This document shows positions 21,384 to 31,299 of a stretch of 64,000 nucleotides of DNA, one piece after another; the stretch's first letter is position 1, and the number at the start of each line of letters is the position of its first letter. The stretch is from Ceratothoa steindachneri (lineage: Eukaryota; Arthropoda; Malacostraca; Isopoda; Cymothoidae): positions 99,393,357 to 99,457,356 of the forward strand of contig OZ018318.1 in NCBI GenBank assembly GCA_963969495.1, read 5' to 3'. Position numbers and translations under genes: made by a program. The notes below the pieces were generated by a model. It ran no database searches and was not told the origin of the DNA. It saw only the letters and a list, made by a program, of their open reading frames with translations.

Positions 21384-21881
21384 ACCGGAAAAACAACCAT
21401 AAACTTGCAAATAAGGACAATGGGAACTATAGTTCACATGTTTTATGAAAAAAAAAATAATACTAAAAAATAAAACTTAAAAAAAAAAAGATCCGTAGTG
21501 GACATGTAACAAGAGTAAAGTAATGAAAATTTAACAAATAACAAAGAAAAATTCTCAAATCAACAAAAATGTAAATTAAGTCAATTTAAAAGATCCGTAG
21601 TGGACAAAGCAAAATAGAAAACGATCAAACATGTGCAGATAATCAGTTACGAGTGAAACTCTAAGCTACAAGCTACAAGCCGTGCGAATACAAAGGCTTG
21701 AACGCTACTCTATTGTCATCAGAATTATTTACGTATAATGAAGACTACGTGAAGACGATGCCAGGAAAGCTGGCACACATTCCTTCGACTATCACACTTT
21801 TTCTCTCTATAACCTCTCCTACTATCCCACACCCATTTTTCCCATCTTTTATCATCAATGTTCAATGTTATCTCATCATTT
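21384..21881 (+). mobile_element. LINE family C, 3'-UTR-only copy inserted at the end of the first
   Basis: Starts at ACCGGAAAAACAA right after the terminal ATCTCATCTTT of the previous copy and matches 21004 onward (just behind the ORF2 stop). It carries two more AAAGATCCGTAGTGGACA motifs (cores 21492-21502, 21594-21604), the shared AAAGGCTTGAA-GCT block, a TGCCAG/CTGGCA hairpin near 21760 and a terminal ATCTCATCATTT preceded by AATGTTC repeats (21870-21881). It is a severely 5'-truncated insertion abutting its relative. Confidence 0.8.
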
Positions 21882-21889
21882 AGAAGTCA

Positions 21890-23540
21890 CCCCACTTTTC
21901 ACTTTTTCTTCGTCAGGTTGGTCTTTGAGGGTGTGGGGGTAGCCATTCGGTGTTCGTGAATGAGATGGAAGATGAATTGCCTCTGATCCTTATCTATCGT
22001 CAGCGTCGCATTGTACGCCTCAGGTGCGTCGTTCTCCACTCTCAGGCTCTGGCCTGAAAGTCCTCGTACAGCTTCTTGCGCTTCCAAGCCAAAATATCCA
22101 TCTTCAGAAAGCTCTACTTCTCTCCCTGGGTTTTGCCTTTCTTCAGGATGTTGAAAACACGATGAAACCTTTAGGTGAAAAGGGTATCAAGGCGGATGTC
22201 TCGTGTGTCTTCGATTTTTGCTCGGCGTGGGTGACCTTTGGTCGGATTTTCCGTCTTCATCCGTGTCACGCAGTCGGCCTTTATCTTGTCTGAATTCGGT
22301 CGTCCAACAGGGGCATGTGGTGACAGAGGAGCTTCATGTTAAAAGCGTACGTATACCAGAACAATGAAAAGTGCCGTGTCAGTCACATTCCGCTCCTCTC
22401 GTTTCGTTTTCTTGAACTGGTGTCGGAACAGGAACATCTTGAGGCAGTAGATGCCCTTTGACATCCACCTCGCATGGTGGCTGGCACCAGGGACACGAAA
22501 CAATGAATGCGTCGTTGTGACCCCTCCGAGGAACAGGCTGCGAGCTTCAGGAACTCGGAGTAGTCATCGCGCGGACACTTTGTTGGATCGCGAGGGTAGA
22601 TGCCAGGTAATTCTTCACCTGTGAGCGGAACTGCTCCAGATGTCCTTCGAAGAGTGTATCCTCAGCCACCGTGTACTCTTGCTAGTTGATGGTCGGCCAT
22701 TTCTTCGGAAAACGAGTGAAAAGGGCGACTTCCAGACCTCCAGTGTGCCCAAAGATGACTCGAAAGACGTCAGGGAGAACAATCTCCAACACATGATGAA
22801 CGCACGTCAACATCGCCAATTCTCTTCCAAGACCTTCCTCGATCCGGACGCTCACGCAATTGTGGAGGCCAGTGTTGCTTGCAGTTGTATCGAAGACCAA
22901 TCCGACTACTTCGTCGCGAATCTTCCAAAACTCGAGCAATTCCAGACACGCTGTGGCCTACGCTTCTGCAGTACTTCGGGCAGCACTTGGAATACCCAGC
23001 TACTTTTAGAATCTTTGACCAGTTGCTAGAATCGCAACCCTCTCCACTGTCTTCCCACCCATCTCCTGCAGCATTTTCCCGTCTCAATGCAAGAGAAGGA
23101 GACCAGCTGCTTGAAAGTTCTTCCGAGCTTCTTCGTCTCAGATGCGCGTGTGTAACCACGCGACCGCAATATCGAACTTCCGAACATCTTTGGTCATGGT
23201 TTGGTGGGCATCGCTTGTGGCAACATCGAAGAGATCCTGAAGGTCATCCGTTAACATCTTCTCCTTGGCTCGGTCTGACTCTCGCCTACGAGTCCGGTGT
23301 TTCTTGAGTGCTTGGTATTCGTCGTGGATTCCTCGAAGTTTCCTGACACAAGCATCCACCCGCTGTGTCGGGATACTGGCCCTCTCCCACACGATGAGGT
23401 CCTCGCCACAGGCCAAGTTTAGGCCTTCCGAGATGGTCTTCTTTTCCATGACGTGATGGAACAAGTACAACGACAGCACATCCCACTTACTTGGAAGACA
23501 GGCAGATGACAGGGAATCAACAGACTTCTTGACAAGCCAA
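21890..23540 (-). pseudogene. Frameshifted transposase-like gene of a widespread invertebrate family
   Basis: Minus-strand coding pieces in several frames. The N-terminal piece (23479-23138) reads FHHVMEKKTISEGLNLACGE...ERASIPTQRVDACVRKLR. The core piece (22939-22682) has VFDTTASNTGLHN (probable first catalytic Asp), LTCVHHVLEIVLPDVF and VALFTRFPKKW. A further piece at about 22560-22380 reads PGASHHARWMSKGIYCLK. The C-terminal piece (about 22040-21900) has VENDAPEA and LTIDKDQRQFIFHL.HEHR. I recognise this order (DTT-NTG, RHH, PGA-HHARWM, then VNDCAERG-like, EEHR-like end) from large uncharacterised proteins multiplied in cnidarian and arthropod genomes, probably hAT-like transposases. Several frameshifts make it non-functional. 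The terminal repeats were not found. Confidence 0.6.
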
Positions 23541-23674
23541 CATTCGGGGATCGAATGAGTAGTTTGTCATAACCTGAAAAGGAAAAGATGAGAGAAATGC
23601 AACACGAAAAAAAAGCAGTGGTGTGGAGAAACGATCAGTGCACTTTGAAATTTTACCCCGTTTTGGGGACTACC

Positions 23675-23676
<2 letters not shown>

Positions 23677-23741
<65 letters not shown>
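23677..23741. repeat. (TA)n microsatellite
   Basis: Nearly pure TA dinucleotides next to the tail of a Penelope-like element; the same neighbour relation is seen at 29524-29870. Confidence 0.95.
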
Positions 23742-23745
<4 letters not shown>

Positions 23746-23831
23746 TTGGTTAAGGCTTCTCCTATGGAGCTTCAATTTAATTTGAAGGATTAACGAAAGG
23801 ACGTATGAAGGGAAATTCATTTCATTTTCTT

Positions 23832-23870
23832 GATACAACGTTTCGGGTGAACTTTTCACCCATCTTCGGG
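23832..23870 (-). ncRNA. Hammerhead-ribozyme-like motif in the Penelope tail
   Basis: Read on the minus strand: CCGAAGA, then a 7-bp stem GGGTGAA/TTCACCC with a 3-base loop, then CGAAACG. This is the order CUGANGA - stem II - GAAA of a hammerhead core, with one deviation (C for U at the second position). Hammerhead motifs are known from Penelope-like elements. Whether helices I and III can form is unclear, and activity is doubtful. Confidence 0.4.
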
Positions 23871-24156
23871 TACTGGAAATACAATTCGTGGAAAACAATT
23901 TAAGTTAAGAGTCAAACAGATAATCAAAATGACGAATTTATGGAAATTATTTAATGTTTATTAAGAGGGGAAATAGCGATAAATTTACAGGTAATTGATA
24001 CTTTTGGATTATTATGTTTCTAGTTAAAAATTAACGATTGGGGAAACACATCAGGATAAACCAACCTTAAACAATCAGCCGTTAGAGGATAATTGGGGAG
24101 AAAGGGCGAGGAGCGTAAGAAGAAAGAGAAGGTTAGGAGGTTGGTAATATTTTTGT

Positions 24157-26155
24157 TTAGAGTAGAAGTAGTGGGTGAGAAGAGGAATTGGAATTTAAGG
24201 AAGGAGAATGGTATTTAATATACATGGATTCAAGAATTCTTAATGATATGGGATCAGGGGTAAATTTTAAGATTTTAAAATCGTCTGTTGTGATTTCAGT
24301 TTTACAATTAATAGAGTGAAGCCTAACAGGTGAGAATTCTTTCGTAGAGAGAACCTTTCCTGTCCTGTGGCTAACACCCAAATGTGAACAGAACCTCGCC
24401 CTCAGCGAGCGCGCCGTAGTACCTATGTATCTCCCCAGGTTACAATTGGGGCAAGTAAATTCGTAAATAACGGAGCACTTCGCTTCAGGCGGGATTCTGT
24501 CCTTACAATTGAAGTATAATCCTATGTGGTGTTTATTTATGAAAATTAACTTAAAGTTGGTATGGAAAAAGAATTTATTTAATAGAGATGTAATTTCTTT
24601 TGAAAAAATTTTATTTAAAAAACCCAGATCCGGAAAGATTATGTAACGGATGTCTTTGCAAACAGTAGGGAATTTAAATTTGGGATGGTAAATATTGTTT
24701 AAAAATTGGGCCGTAATTTTTTCAGTCAGAGACACAGGAAAGCCGTTTTGTTTGAAATAGTTAGTCAAAAATACGACTTCTTGGTGAAATCTGGAGTAGG
24801 ATGAACAAATATTAAAAGCCCGGAATATTAGAGTTTTGATGGCACTTATTTTGAAGGAAAAGTCACAAAAACTGAAAAAGTTTTGGCATTGACCAGTAAA
24901 GGTTAGCTTACGAAAAACTTTGGTTACAAATCCAGTTGGGAAACGGTAAATGTGGATATCCAAAAATGAGATGGAGGAATTGAGCTCCTTTTCGCAAGTA
25001 AATTTAATATTAAGATGTATATGATTGGTATATTGCAAGAATTTATCGCAAGACTCCTCTTTATTGAACAGAATGTATGTATCATCGATAAAGCGGCAAG
25101 TTTCAGGCTGAATAATTGTTCCTCAAACCAAGACATGAAGATATCTGCGAAGACAGGGCCCAAAGGACTGCCCAAGCCCACCCCATCTATTTGGCAGTAG
25201 GTTTCGTTGTTAAAAGTAAAGTAATTGTCCTTAACGGTTAGTTTCAGCGTTTCCTTTAATATTGGAGGGGTAAATCCATGAAAATTGGAGTTGTTAAGGG
25301 GAAATACACGTCGAACAATTATGTCAATGGTTTGGTCAAGAGGAACATTAGTAAAGAGAGATGAAACATCAAAACTACACATAAAGGAGGGATAAGGAAG
25401 CTGAAAATTTTGTAATTCTTTAACAAAGGTGAAGCTATTTTTAATTTTAAACTGGTTTGAGGAAAGAGAGGTTATTAAAGGATCCAAGTATCTAGCTAAG
25501 TTATAAGAGGGGAGATTAAAAGAGGCTAAAATGGGGCGAAGGGGGATACCCTCCTTGTGACATTTGGGAAGACCGTATAGAGAGCCTAGGTAGGAATATG
25601 AAACGTGCGGCGGTTGTAAATAAATGAATCGAAAATATTAAGGTTTTTTAACTTGAGCAAAGGCGTTTTATTCTGTTTTCTACCCTTATCAAGTTTGGTG
25701 ATGACTATCTCCTGTTTTTTCCAAACCCTTGAGTGTATTGAGGTCATTTGAGCGCAGAAAAAGCGAAGAGAATTTGAGTTTGCGCGAGAGATGGCGAAAT
25801 TCCTGCGCAAAATATGACAGTGTTAAGCGAAAATCCTTAAATTTGCCGGTTATGGGCAAGTCTTTTAATTCGCTAATCAGCTTCTCAAAAAGGGAAAAAA
25901 ATAGTCAATATGGCGAAGTTTGAAAGGAGGAAGTTTAAATTCAAATCCCAGAGCAAGTAAAAAAGATTCTCTCGCGGTTAAATTGTAATCAGAAAAGTTT
26001 TTTACTGTATTGTCATCTGGGGAGAAGCAAGGCCTCGATAGGTTAAGTTTGAATAGCTTGCGGTCATGAACTTTGAGGAAAAAGTTCGCGTAGCTTTCAG
26101 TAGTTTGAGTTATAAAGAGTATAAAAACAATAATAATCACAGATAGAAACAATTG
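24157..26155 (-). pseudogene. Penelope RT / GIY-YIG endonuclease, broken by frameshifts
   Basis: Single-protein enzyme that would nick and reverse-transcribe into chromosomal DNA. Seen on the minus strand in order: CHKEGIPLRPILASFNLPSY (about 25560), SFDVSSLFTNVPLDQTI and VGLGSPLGPVFADIFMSW (25487-25150). A frameshift near 25100 follows, then RFIDDTYILFNKEE, the catalytic box (Phe where YxDD is common). Next come FTCEKELNSSISFLDIHIYR and finally the GIY-YIG module in YEFTCPNCNLGRYIGTTARS. The C-terminus has DPISLRILESMYIKYHSPSL. The length of the pieces together matches a full Penelope protein. It is not translatable as it stands. Confidence 0.88.
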
Positions 26156-26164
26156 CTCTAACCA

Positions 26165-26685
26165 TTTTACTTTTAGTATACCTCTTTCAGTTCATCTGAT
26201 TATCACAATAACACACTTCCCTTTTAACCCCTTTTAAAAGTCTGTATTTTTTAAGTCACTTAATAGCAGGCAAAGAATCCTTAGTCAACAATGAGGTTAC
26301 GGCAGATTTTAATGTCATTCGCATCTTCTTCAGAATTAATAGATTAATGCCCTGTTGGGTAAATATCACAGACCAAACCTAACCTTACCTTAACTGGTGA
26401 CAGGTGGAGTCATTCGAGAAATTCAAATTGTTCGGCTTAGTTCTATTGGTTCCCACTGGCTTCGAATACGCTGTGGTTTGCTCGATTTTGAAGAAGCCCA
26501 GCCTGGACGCGAAACTACCACCCTATCTTCCAATCTCCTTTCCTCTCCAAAATCCTTGTAAGAATGATGTCGATTTAGATATGTGATCTTCTGTGATCCT
26601 TTGGTCTTGATTAAGTCTTTCAGGCTGGGTATAAGGCTGGGCATAGAACTGAAAGTGCACTACTAAATAATACAAATCGTCTTCG
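26165..26685. other. AT-rich spacer, nothing recognised
   Basis: Short frames on both strands overlap without any recognisable domain. Confidence 0.4.
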
Positions 26686-26689
26686 TTGG

Positions 26690-27590
26690 AATACTATGGA
26701 TTGTCAGCCATGCGTCCTGGTGTCCAACGGATTTTGATACTATGGTTCACACTAATTTCCTTTGTCGCCTTCGGAAATTCATAGGTGCTTCTGGTACTGC
26801 ACTGGATTGGTTCCCTTCGTACCTCACTCTCTGGTTCCTAGTGCGTAAACATCGTGAGTGATTTTTCTGGACCTCCGTAAGTAATTCCTGGTGTTCCTCC
26901 AGACTCATTTCTTGGCCAGCTACTGTTTCATATATAGCTATTTCCACTCCGAGTTCTCCTGCGTCTCCTCAGTCTCTCTTTCCATTTTTATGCTGATGAT
27001 ACTCAGCTTCATCTCCCTTTCTCCCCTGCTACTTTGGTCCAGACTCTCGGAACCCTCCTTTATGTGTGTTATAATGAATGAGTTGCTCTCTGACAACTTC
27101 CAAAATATCAATCATGGAAAAACTGAGGTTTTATTGTGGGCACTTTTTGGATGTGGCCCACTGTAGGGCTATAAATTCCTCAGTAAATTTATGTAACTCC
27201 TCAGTTTCCTTCTCTGTTACAGTCAAAAACTTGGGCGTCACATTTGATAGTAACTTGCCTTTCAATACCTACACTTTCCTTGTATGTCGATCTGCTATCC
27301 AATTCCTCTGTAATCTTAGACGCATTCGTTAACACTTAGAGAATAATTGTATTGAGATAGATATTTATCACCTCACGCCCCGACTATTGCACCTTCCTTC
27401 TTACCGATGTCCATGCCTCCTCTACTCGCGCAGAGCTTTGGAGTTCGCGTTCTCCTGCGCCAGGGTCGATTCTCTGGGGCGACACTAATGCTTCAGAGTC
27501 CAAATTGGCTCCCCATCAATTAACGCATCATCACCTTCAATGTTCTCTTTCTCCATCTCTGCTTATGGATGAGCGCACCATTTGATATGT
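26690..27590 (+). pseudogene. L2-like LINE relic (RT to C-terminus)
   Basis: Plus-strand remnants in several frames. FDTMVHTNFL and FIGASGTALDWFPSYLT (26730-26830) are the AFDTVDH and LDWF.SYL words of L2-like RT. A Y-ADDTQ-like stretch near 26990 has decayed to stops. NHGKTEVLL (about 27113), SVTVKNLGVTFDSNLPFN (about 27216) and FLCNLRRIR (27304) follow. Then come DYC-SLLT and LQSPNWLPIN-RII (about 27490-27530). The order is exactly that of vertebrate-L2-like ORF2. Many stops mark it as dead. Confidence 0.75.
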
Positions 27591-27599
27591 ACGACGAGC

Positions 27600-28484
27600 G
27601 TGTGGAGCGCCATACCTCCTACCATTCCATCCTGTTCCTCACTTGGGACCTTCAAAAGTTCTTTGAAGCCACATACGTTCTCTTAGCCTTTCATATTTGC
27701 CGAAGACAGATAGAAAAGAATATCCACCAAAAGCTCATTCATATGAACAATTTTCCCCTCGAGGTGTTTGATCCCTTTTGTGTTACAAAAGGAATTAAAT
27801 CTGACAAGCGAGTTAAAGGTACAACAAATGCTCGCCTCCAGAATTGATGAAATTACCGAAATAATCCGGAAAAATACAAGTGTGAATCATATGGTATAAC
27901 TATTTTAATCAAATGCTTGATATATTTGACTTATTTAGTAAATCTGATAAAGGAAAAATAATATTTTCAGCCCATTTACATCTTTTCCTCATCAGCCCAA
28001 GTTTTGTTTTAATAAGAGTAGTCTAAATTTCTCTTCTTTTTGTTCAATTAAGAGAAAAGCATAACAATTTTCGCGCCCAGATGAAAGGAAGACCACCATT
28101 AAACTTGAAATCAACACACATATTCTGATCCATTGATCAACTCGGCATTCGTTTTGATACAATAGGTCTCAAAACCATTTTTAATTAAATGGTTATAATT
28201 GCCACTTAATTTTGAACAATAGATTATTTTTCATTTTCCGCAAAAATGCTAAGTTCGAAGCCGCACTCACTTCTTGAAGCATTCCTTCTTGGAGTAAAAT
28301 TTATACATTTTTTCTGCAATTCCTCTAACTTATATCTACCCTCTCTGACGAACTCTTTTTAATCCCAACATTTTGTGGAAAATGATAGCCTCCGTCTTTC
28401 CTACGATACCTGGACAGACATATACACATACACAGACGCGGCATAGTTATTGTCCGTAAGTAACTTCCGGCTCTCGCTGAAAGC

Positions 28485-28541
<57 letters not shown>

Positions 28542-29523
28542 GAATGTCCTCTGTGTTTTGCCAAAGAAGCACATCCCTATCTACCTTTTGGTTGCACCAG
28601 AAGCAACTTTCCCTGAAAGCACTTCCTCTCCAAACAGGCGATACGCTACACTCACCAATTTAAGGAAAATAAAAACAGCCTGTCACGTTGTGTCATTCTA
28701 TTATCAGTAATTCCCTTCCTCCAAATTACTTTCTACACACGTTGAAAACACAAGTAACGCCTGACTCACGAAACACCTTACATCTGTCCATGAATCCAAG
28801 GTAAAGGTCACCGCTAGCCGCTCAACTCTCCTCTCATTAACTAGCCACACTCCTCGAAGCTTAGTTCTTCGTTACATTGAGCAAGTCCACGCTCGTACCT
28901 CATATAACTTCGCCTAACTCAAAGAACATTTAATTCACTCCGAGCCTTATCACTAACTTTAACATACGACGGAAGGCAATAGCTTTTAGAAAGAAGCATA
29001 TAACTTTAAACAATCTTTATAAAATATTCTAATTCCAATTAATACACATTGCACTTTTTATATTATAATGTCTTTTAATCTATTATTAACATCCTTGAGA
29101 GAAAGGCTTAGAAATAGAGCAAGCAGCTGATTCGTTCACTTCATTTTCGCCCAGTGTCAAAATTGTGTTGAAGATTTACCTAACTCTAGTGCTTATTGGC
29201 TTAAGAAAAATGAGCACCGAAAATGAATGAGTATTAGTTTCATCTCCATCCGCTGACTATATGGACATATTGCACGTGTTTCAATAAGACGAATTCTGCC
29301 ATTTTAAGGCCAAATAACTTGGAGTGAGTTATTATATTTTCTGTTTAATAAAGATTTCCTTAAGCGAGACCAGTCGTTCAATAACATCCCCCCGCCCCCT
29401 ATTCTCATAAAAGTCACAAAGTATTCGCAAAAAATGAACCAAACTGATTGGACCCTTTTCTAACATCATCCTTTCTATTTCATCACTCTTACCTTTCTCT
29501 GTCTGTCTGTCTCTCTTTCTCTC
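27600..29523. other. AT-rich DNA with a (GA)n microsatellite, no gene seen
   Basis: The only clear feature is the (GA)n run at about 28489-28538. Frames crossing it are low-complexity artefacts. Nothing else was recognised, including no tRNA or rRNA. Confidence 0.5.
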
Positions 29524-29528
29524 TTATA

Positions 29529-29610
<82 letters not shown>
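29524..29610. repeat. (TA)n microsatellite
   Basis: Long TA run bordering a Penelope-type tail. A second run (29848-29870) lies on the other side and continues after the Tc1 insertion (31280-31289). Confidence 0.95.
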
Positions 29611-29612
<2 letters not shown>

Positions 29613-29847
29613 TAAATAACACCCACAAGGAAAATGGAAAAACGATTCCGAGCGCTTTCGTCTTTATTCTAAAAGACCTCTTCATGGAATAACGTAGGTC
29701 AGGACAGACAATGTCTTAAATAGTAAGGAGTAAACGGCTACCTGCATCAAAACTCTAACTAGGGGGTACAAATTCTTTAAACACTTTAATTTGTGATTTA
29801 ATATAATTAGATATGATAGGATCTAGGCTAAACAATCCAGGGCTAAT
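29611..29847 (-). mobile_element. Penelope-type 3' tail with hammerhead-like motif
   Basis: A 237-bp segment between two (TA)n tracts. On the minus strand at 29684-29645 it reads ATGAAGA, then a 6-bp stem GTCTTT/AAAGAC with a 6-base loop, then GAAAGCGCTCGG. The layout is the same as at 23832-23870 (xxGAAGA - stem - GAAA), again one base off the CUGANGA core. Coding sequence is absent, so this is a severely truncated copy or a small non-autonomous relative. Confidence 0.5.
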
Positions 29848-29870
29848 ATATATATATATATATATATATA

Positions 29871-31279
29871 CAGTGGCGGCAACAAAAAAAGTGACATTGA
29901 ATATTGGCAATAGAAATCGATACATAAAATCGCTTTCACGATTTTACTTGCCAACAAGCCAATGAAAAGGGGCGGGGCTTATGCCACGAGTGGATGACTC
30001 TCCTGAGCTAAGACAACAGAACTGCGCTTTATTGGAACTCACTGTCTCGTTTGAGCTCGTACAGTGAGGTTTTGGTGTACAACGCTCCAGCGTGCTGATT
30101 TCCTGCATTCGTGCCTACATTTGACGTGCTATAACTTCTGTGCAAGTGGATACAATGGGGCGGAAAAAGCTTTCTATGACAGAGAAAAGCCGTGCCTTGA
30201 CCCTATTAGAGCAGGGAAAGTCTTTTATTGATGTAGCAGCAGATTTAGGAACCTCAAGAAATACGATTTATCGCCTAAAACGGGCAGCTGAGTTATTGCC
30301 ACCAGGTACCATACCAAAGAGGAAGGAGGGCACTGGTGCAGCTAGGAAGACATCTCCAAGGACTGATAATATCCTAAGGCGTGAAGTGATGTCAGACCCT
30401 TCTGTAACCTCCGCTTCAATCAAGAAAAAACACCCAGACCTTCTCCAGAACGTCGCCCTCAGGACCATCCGTCATCGCTTACAGAAGGACTTAGGCCTAC
30501 CGGCTCGCCGCGCTGCCAAGAAGCCACTTCTTACCAAGGCTATGAAGATGAAAAGGCTCAATTTTTGCAAGACCTATAAACATTGGACAGCTGCCCATTG
30601 GAAGAAGGTGATGTTCAGTGATGAGAGCACCTTTAGGCTGGTCAGAGGAGAGTCAAAGATCGTGCGTCGTCCCAGCAATGTGTCTCGGTATGACCCAAAA
30701 TATACCGTGAAAAATGTGAAGCACCCTGATAGTGTGATGGTGTGGGGTGCCTTTAGTGGAAACAAGGGCAGAGGAGGTCTGTACTTCCTTCCCAAGAATG
30801 TAACCATGAGGGGGACTAACTATCTCGAAGTTTTGAAGCAGCACATGCTGCCATTTTGGGAAATTCATCGGTGTGAATTTTTCATGCATGATGGTGCCCC
30901 TGCTCACAGGTCCCAGTTAGTAAAAAGGTTCTTCAATGATAATAATATTAGTGTTTTGGAGTGGCCTGGTAATTCCCCGGACCTAAATCCTATTGAGAAT
31001 GCTTGGAATCTGATGAAATCCAAAGTTCATGAGACAGCATCCGACAGCATCAAGGACCTGATAGAATCACTGAAGAAGATCTGGGTTACGATCGACCCCA
31101 CCTACTTCGCAAACCTCGCTGAATCAATGCCCAATCGACTCAGAATGGTCATCAAGTGCAAGGGCAACATGACCAAGTATTAACTTTCATGAAATATTCA
31201 TAATAAAATATGTAAGTTACATTTTTCTGTTTCATTTTCCCCGAATTGTCACATGTCACTTTTTTTGTTGCCGCCACTG
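29871..31279 (+). mobile_element. Tc1-type transposon, complete (1409 bp)
   Basis: Perfect 26-bp terminal inverted repeats, each beginning CAGTGGCGGCAACAAAAAAA, flanked by TA on both sides inside a (TA)n microsatellite. It contains one intact transposase gene. No internal deletion or frameshift is visible, which makes it the best-preserved DNA transposon here and probably recent. Confidence 0.95.
30155..31183 (+). CDS. Tc1-type transposase (342 aa, intact)
   Basis: Cut-and-paste transposase that binds the element ends and catalyses TA-targeted integration. The ATG at 30155 (MGRKKLSMTEKSRAL) is preferred; a GTG 15 bases upstream is not a credible animal start. Residues 1-60 form the first helix-turn-helix (LGTSRNTIYRLKRA), followed by a GRPR-like linker and a second helix-turn-helix (KKHPDLLQNVALRTIRHRL). 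The catalytic core has FSDEST (Asp), MHDGAPAHRS (Asp) and WPGNSPDLNPIENAW (Glu), with 34 residues between the last two, i.e. DD34E. Length is typical for Tc1 (about 340). All catalytic residues are present. Confidence 0.95.
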   Translation: MGRKKLSMTEKSRALTLLEQGKSFIDVAADLGTSRNTIYRLKRAAELLPPGTIPKRKEGTGAARKTSPRTDNILRREVMSDPSVTSASIKKKHPDLLQNVALRTIRHRLQKDLGLPARRAAKKPLLTKAMKMKRLNFCKTYKHWTAAHWKKVMFSDESTFRLVRGESKIVRRPSNVSRYDPKYTVKNVKHPDSVMVWGAFSGNKGRGGLYFLPKNVTMRGTNYLEVLKQHMLPFWEIHRCEFFMHDGAPAHRSQLVKRFFNDNNISVLEWPGNSPDLNPIENAWNLMKSKVHETASDSIKDLIESLKKIWVTIDPTYFANLAESMPNRLRMVIKCKGNMTKY

Positions 31280-31299
31280 TATATATATAGAGGCGCAAT

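Larger units (their letters stand above)
23760..26160 (-). mobile_element. Penelope-like element 1 (near full length, frameshifted)
   Basis: Minus-strand retroelement encoding RT and GIY-YIG endonuclease. The order is: N-terminal part (26152-25877, DYNLTARESFLLALGFEFKL), linker, RT core (25560-24925), C-terminal part and GIY-YIG (25038-24157), then a non-coding tail to the (TA)n tract. A hammerhead-like motif lies in the tail at 23832-23870. At least three frameshifts disrupt the coding region. Confidence 0.88.

Noticed and set aside
28325..28710. Frames with Leu/Ser or Arg/Glu repeats
   Set aside because: Produced by the (GA)n run at 28489-28538.
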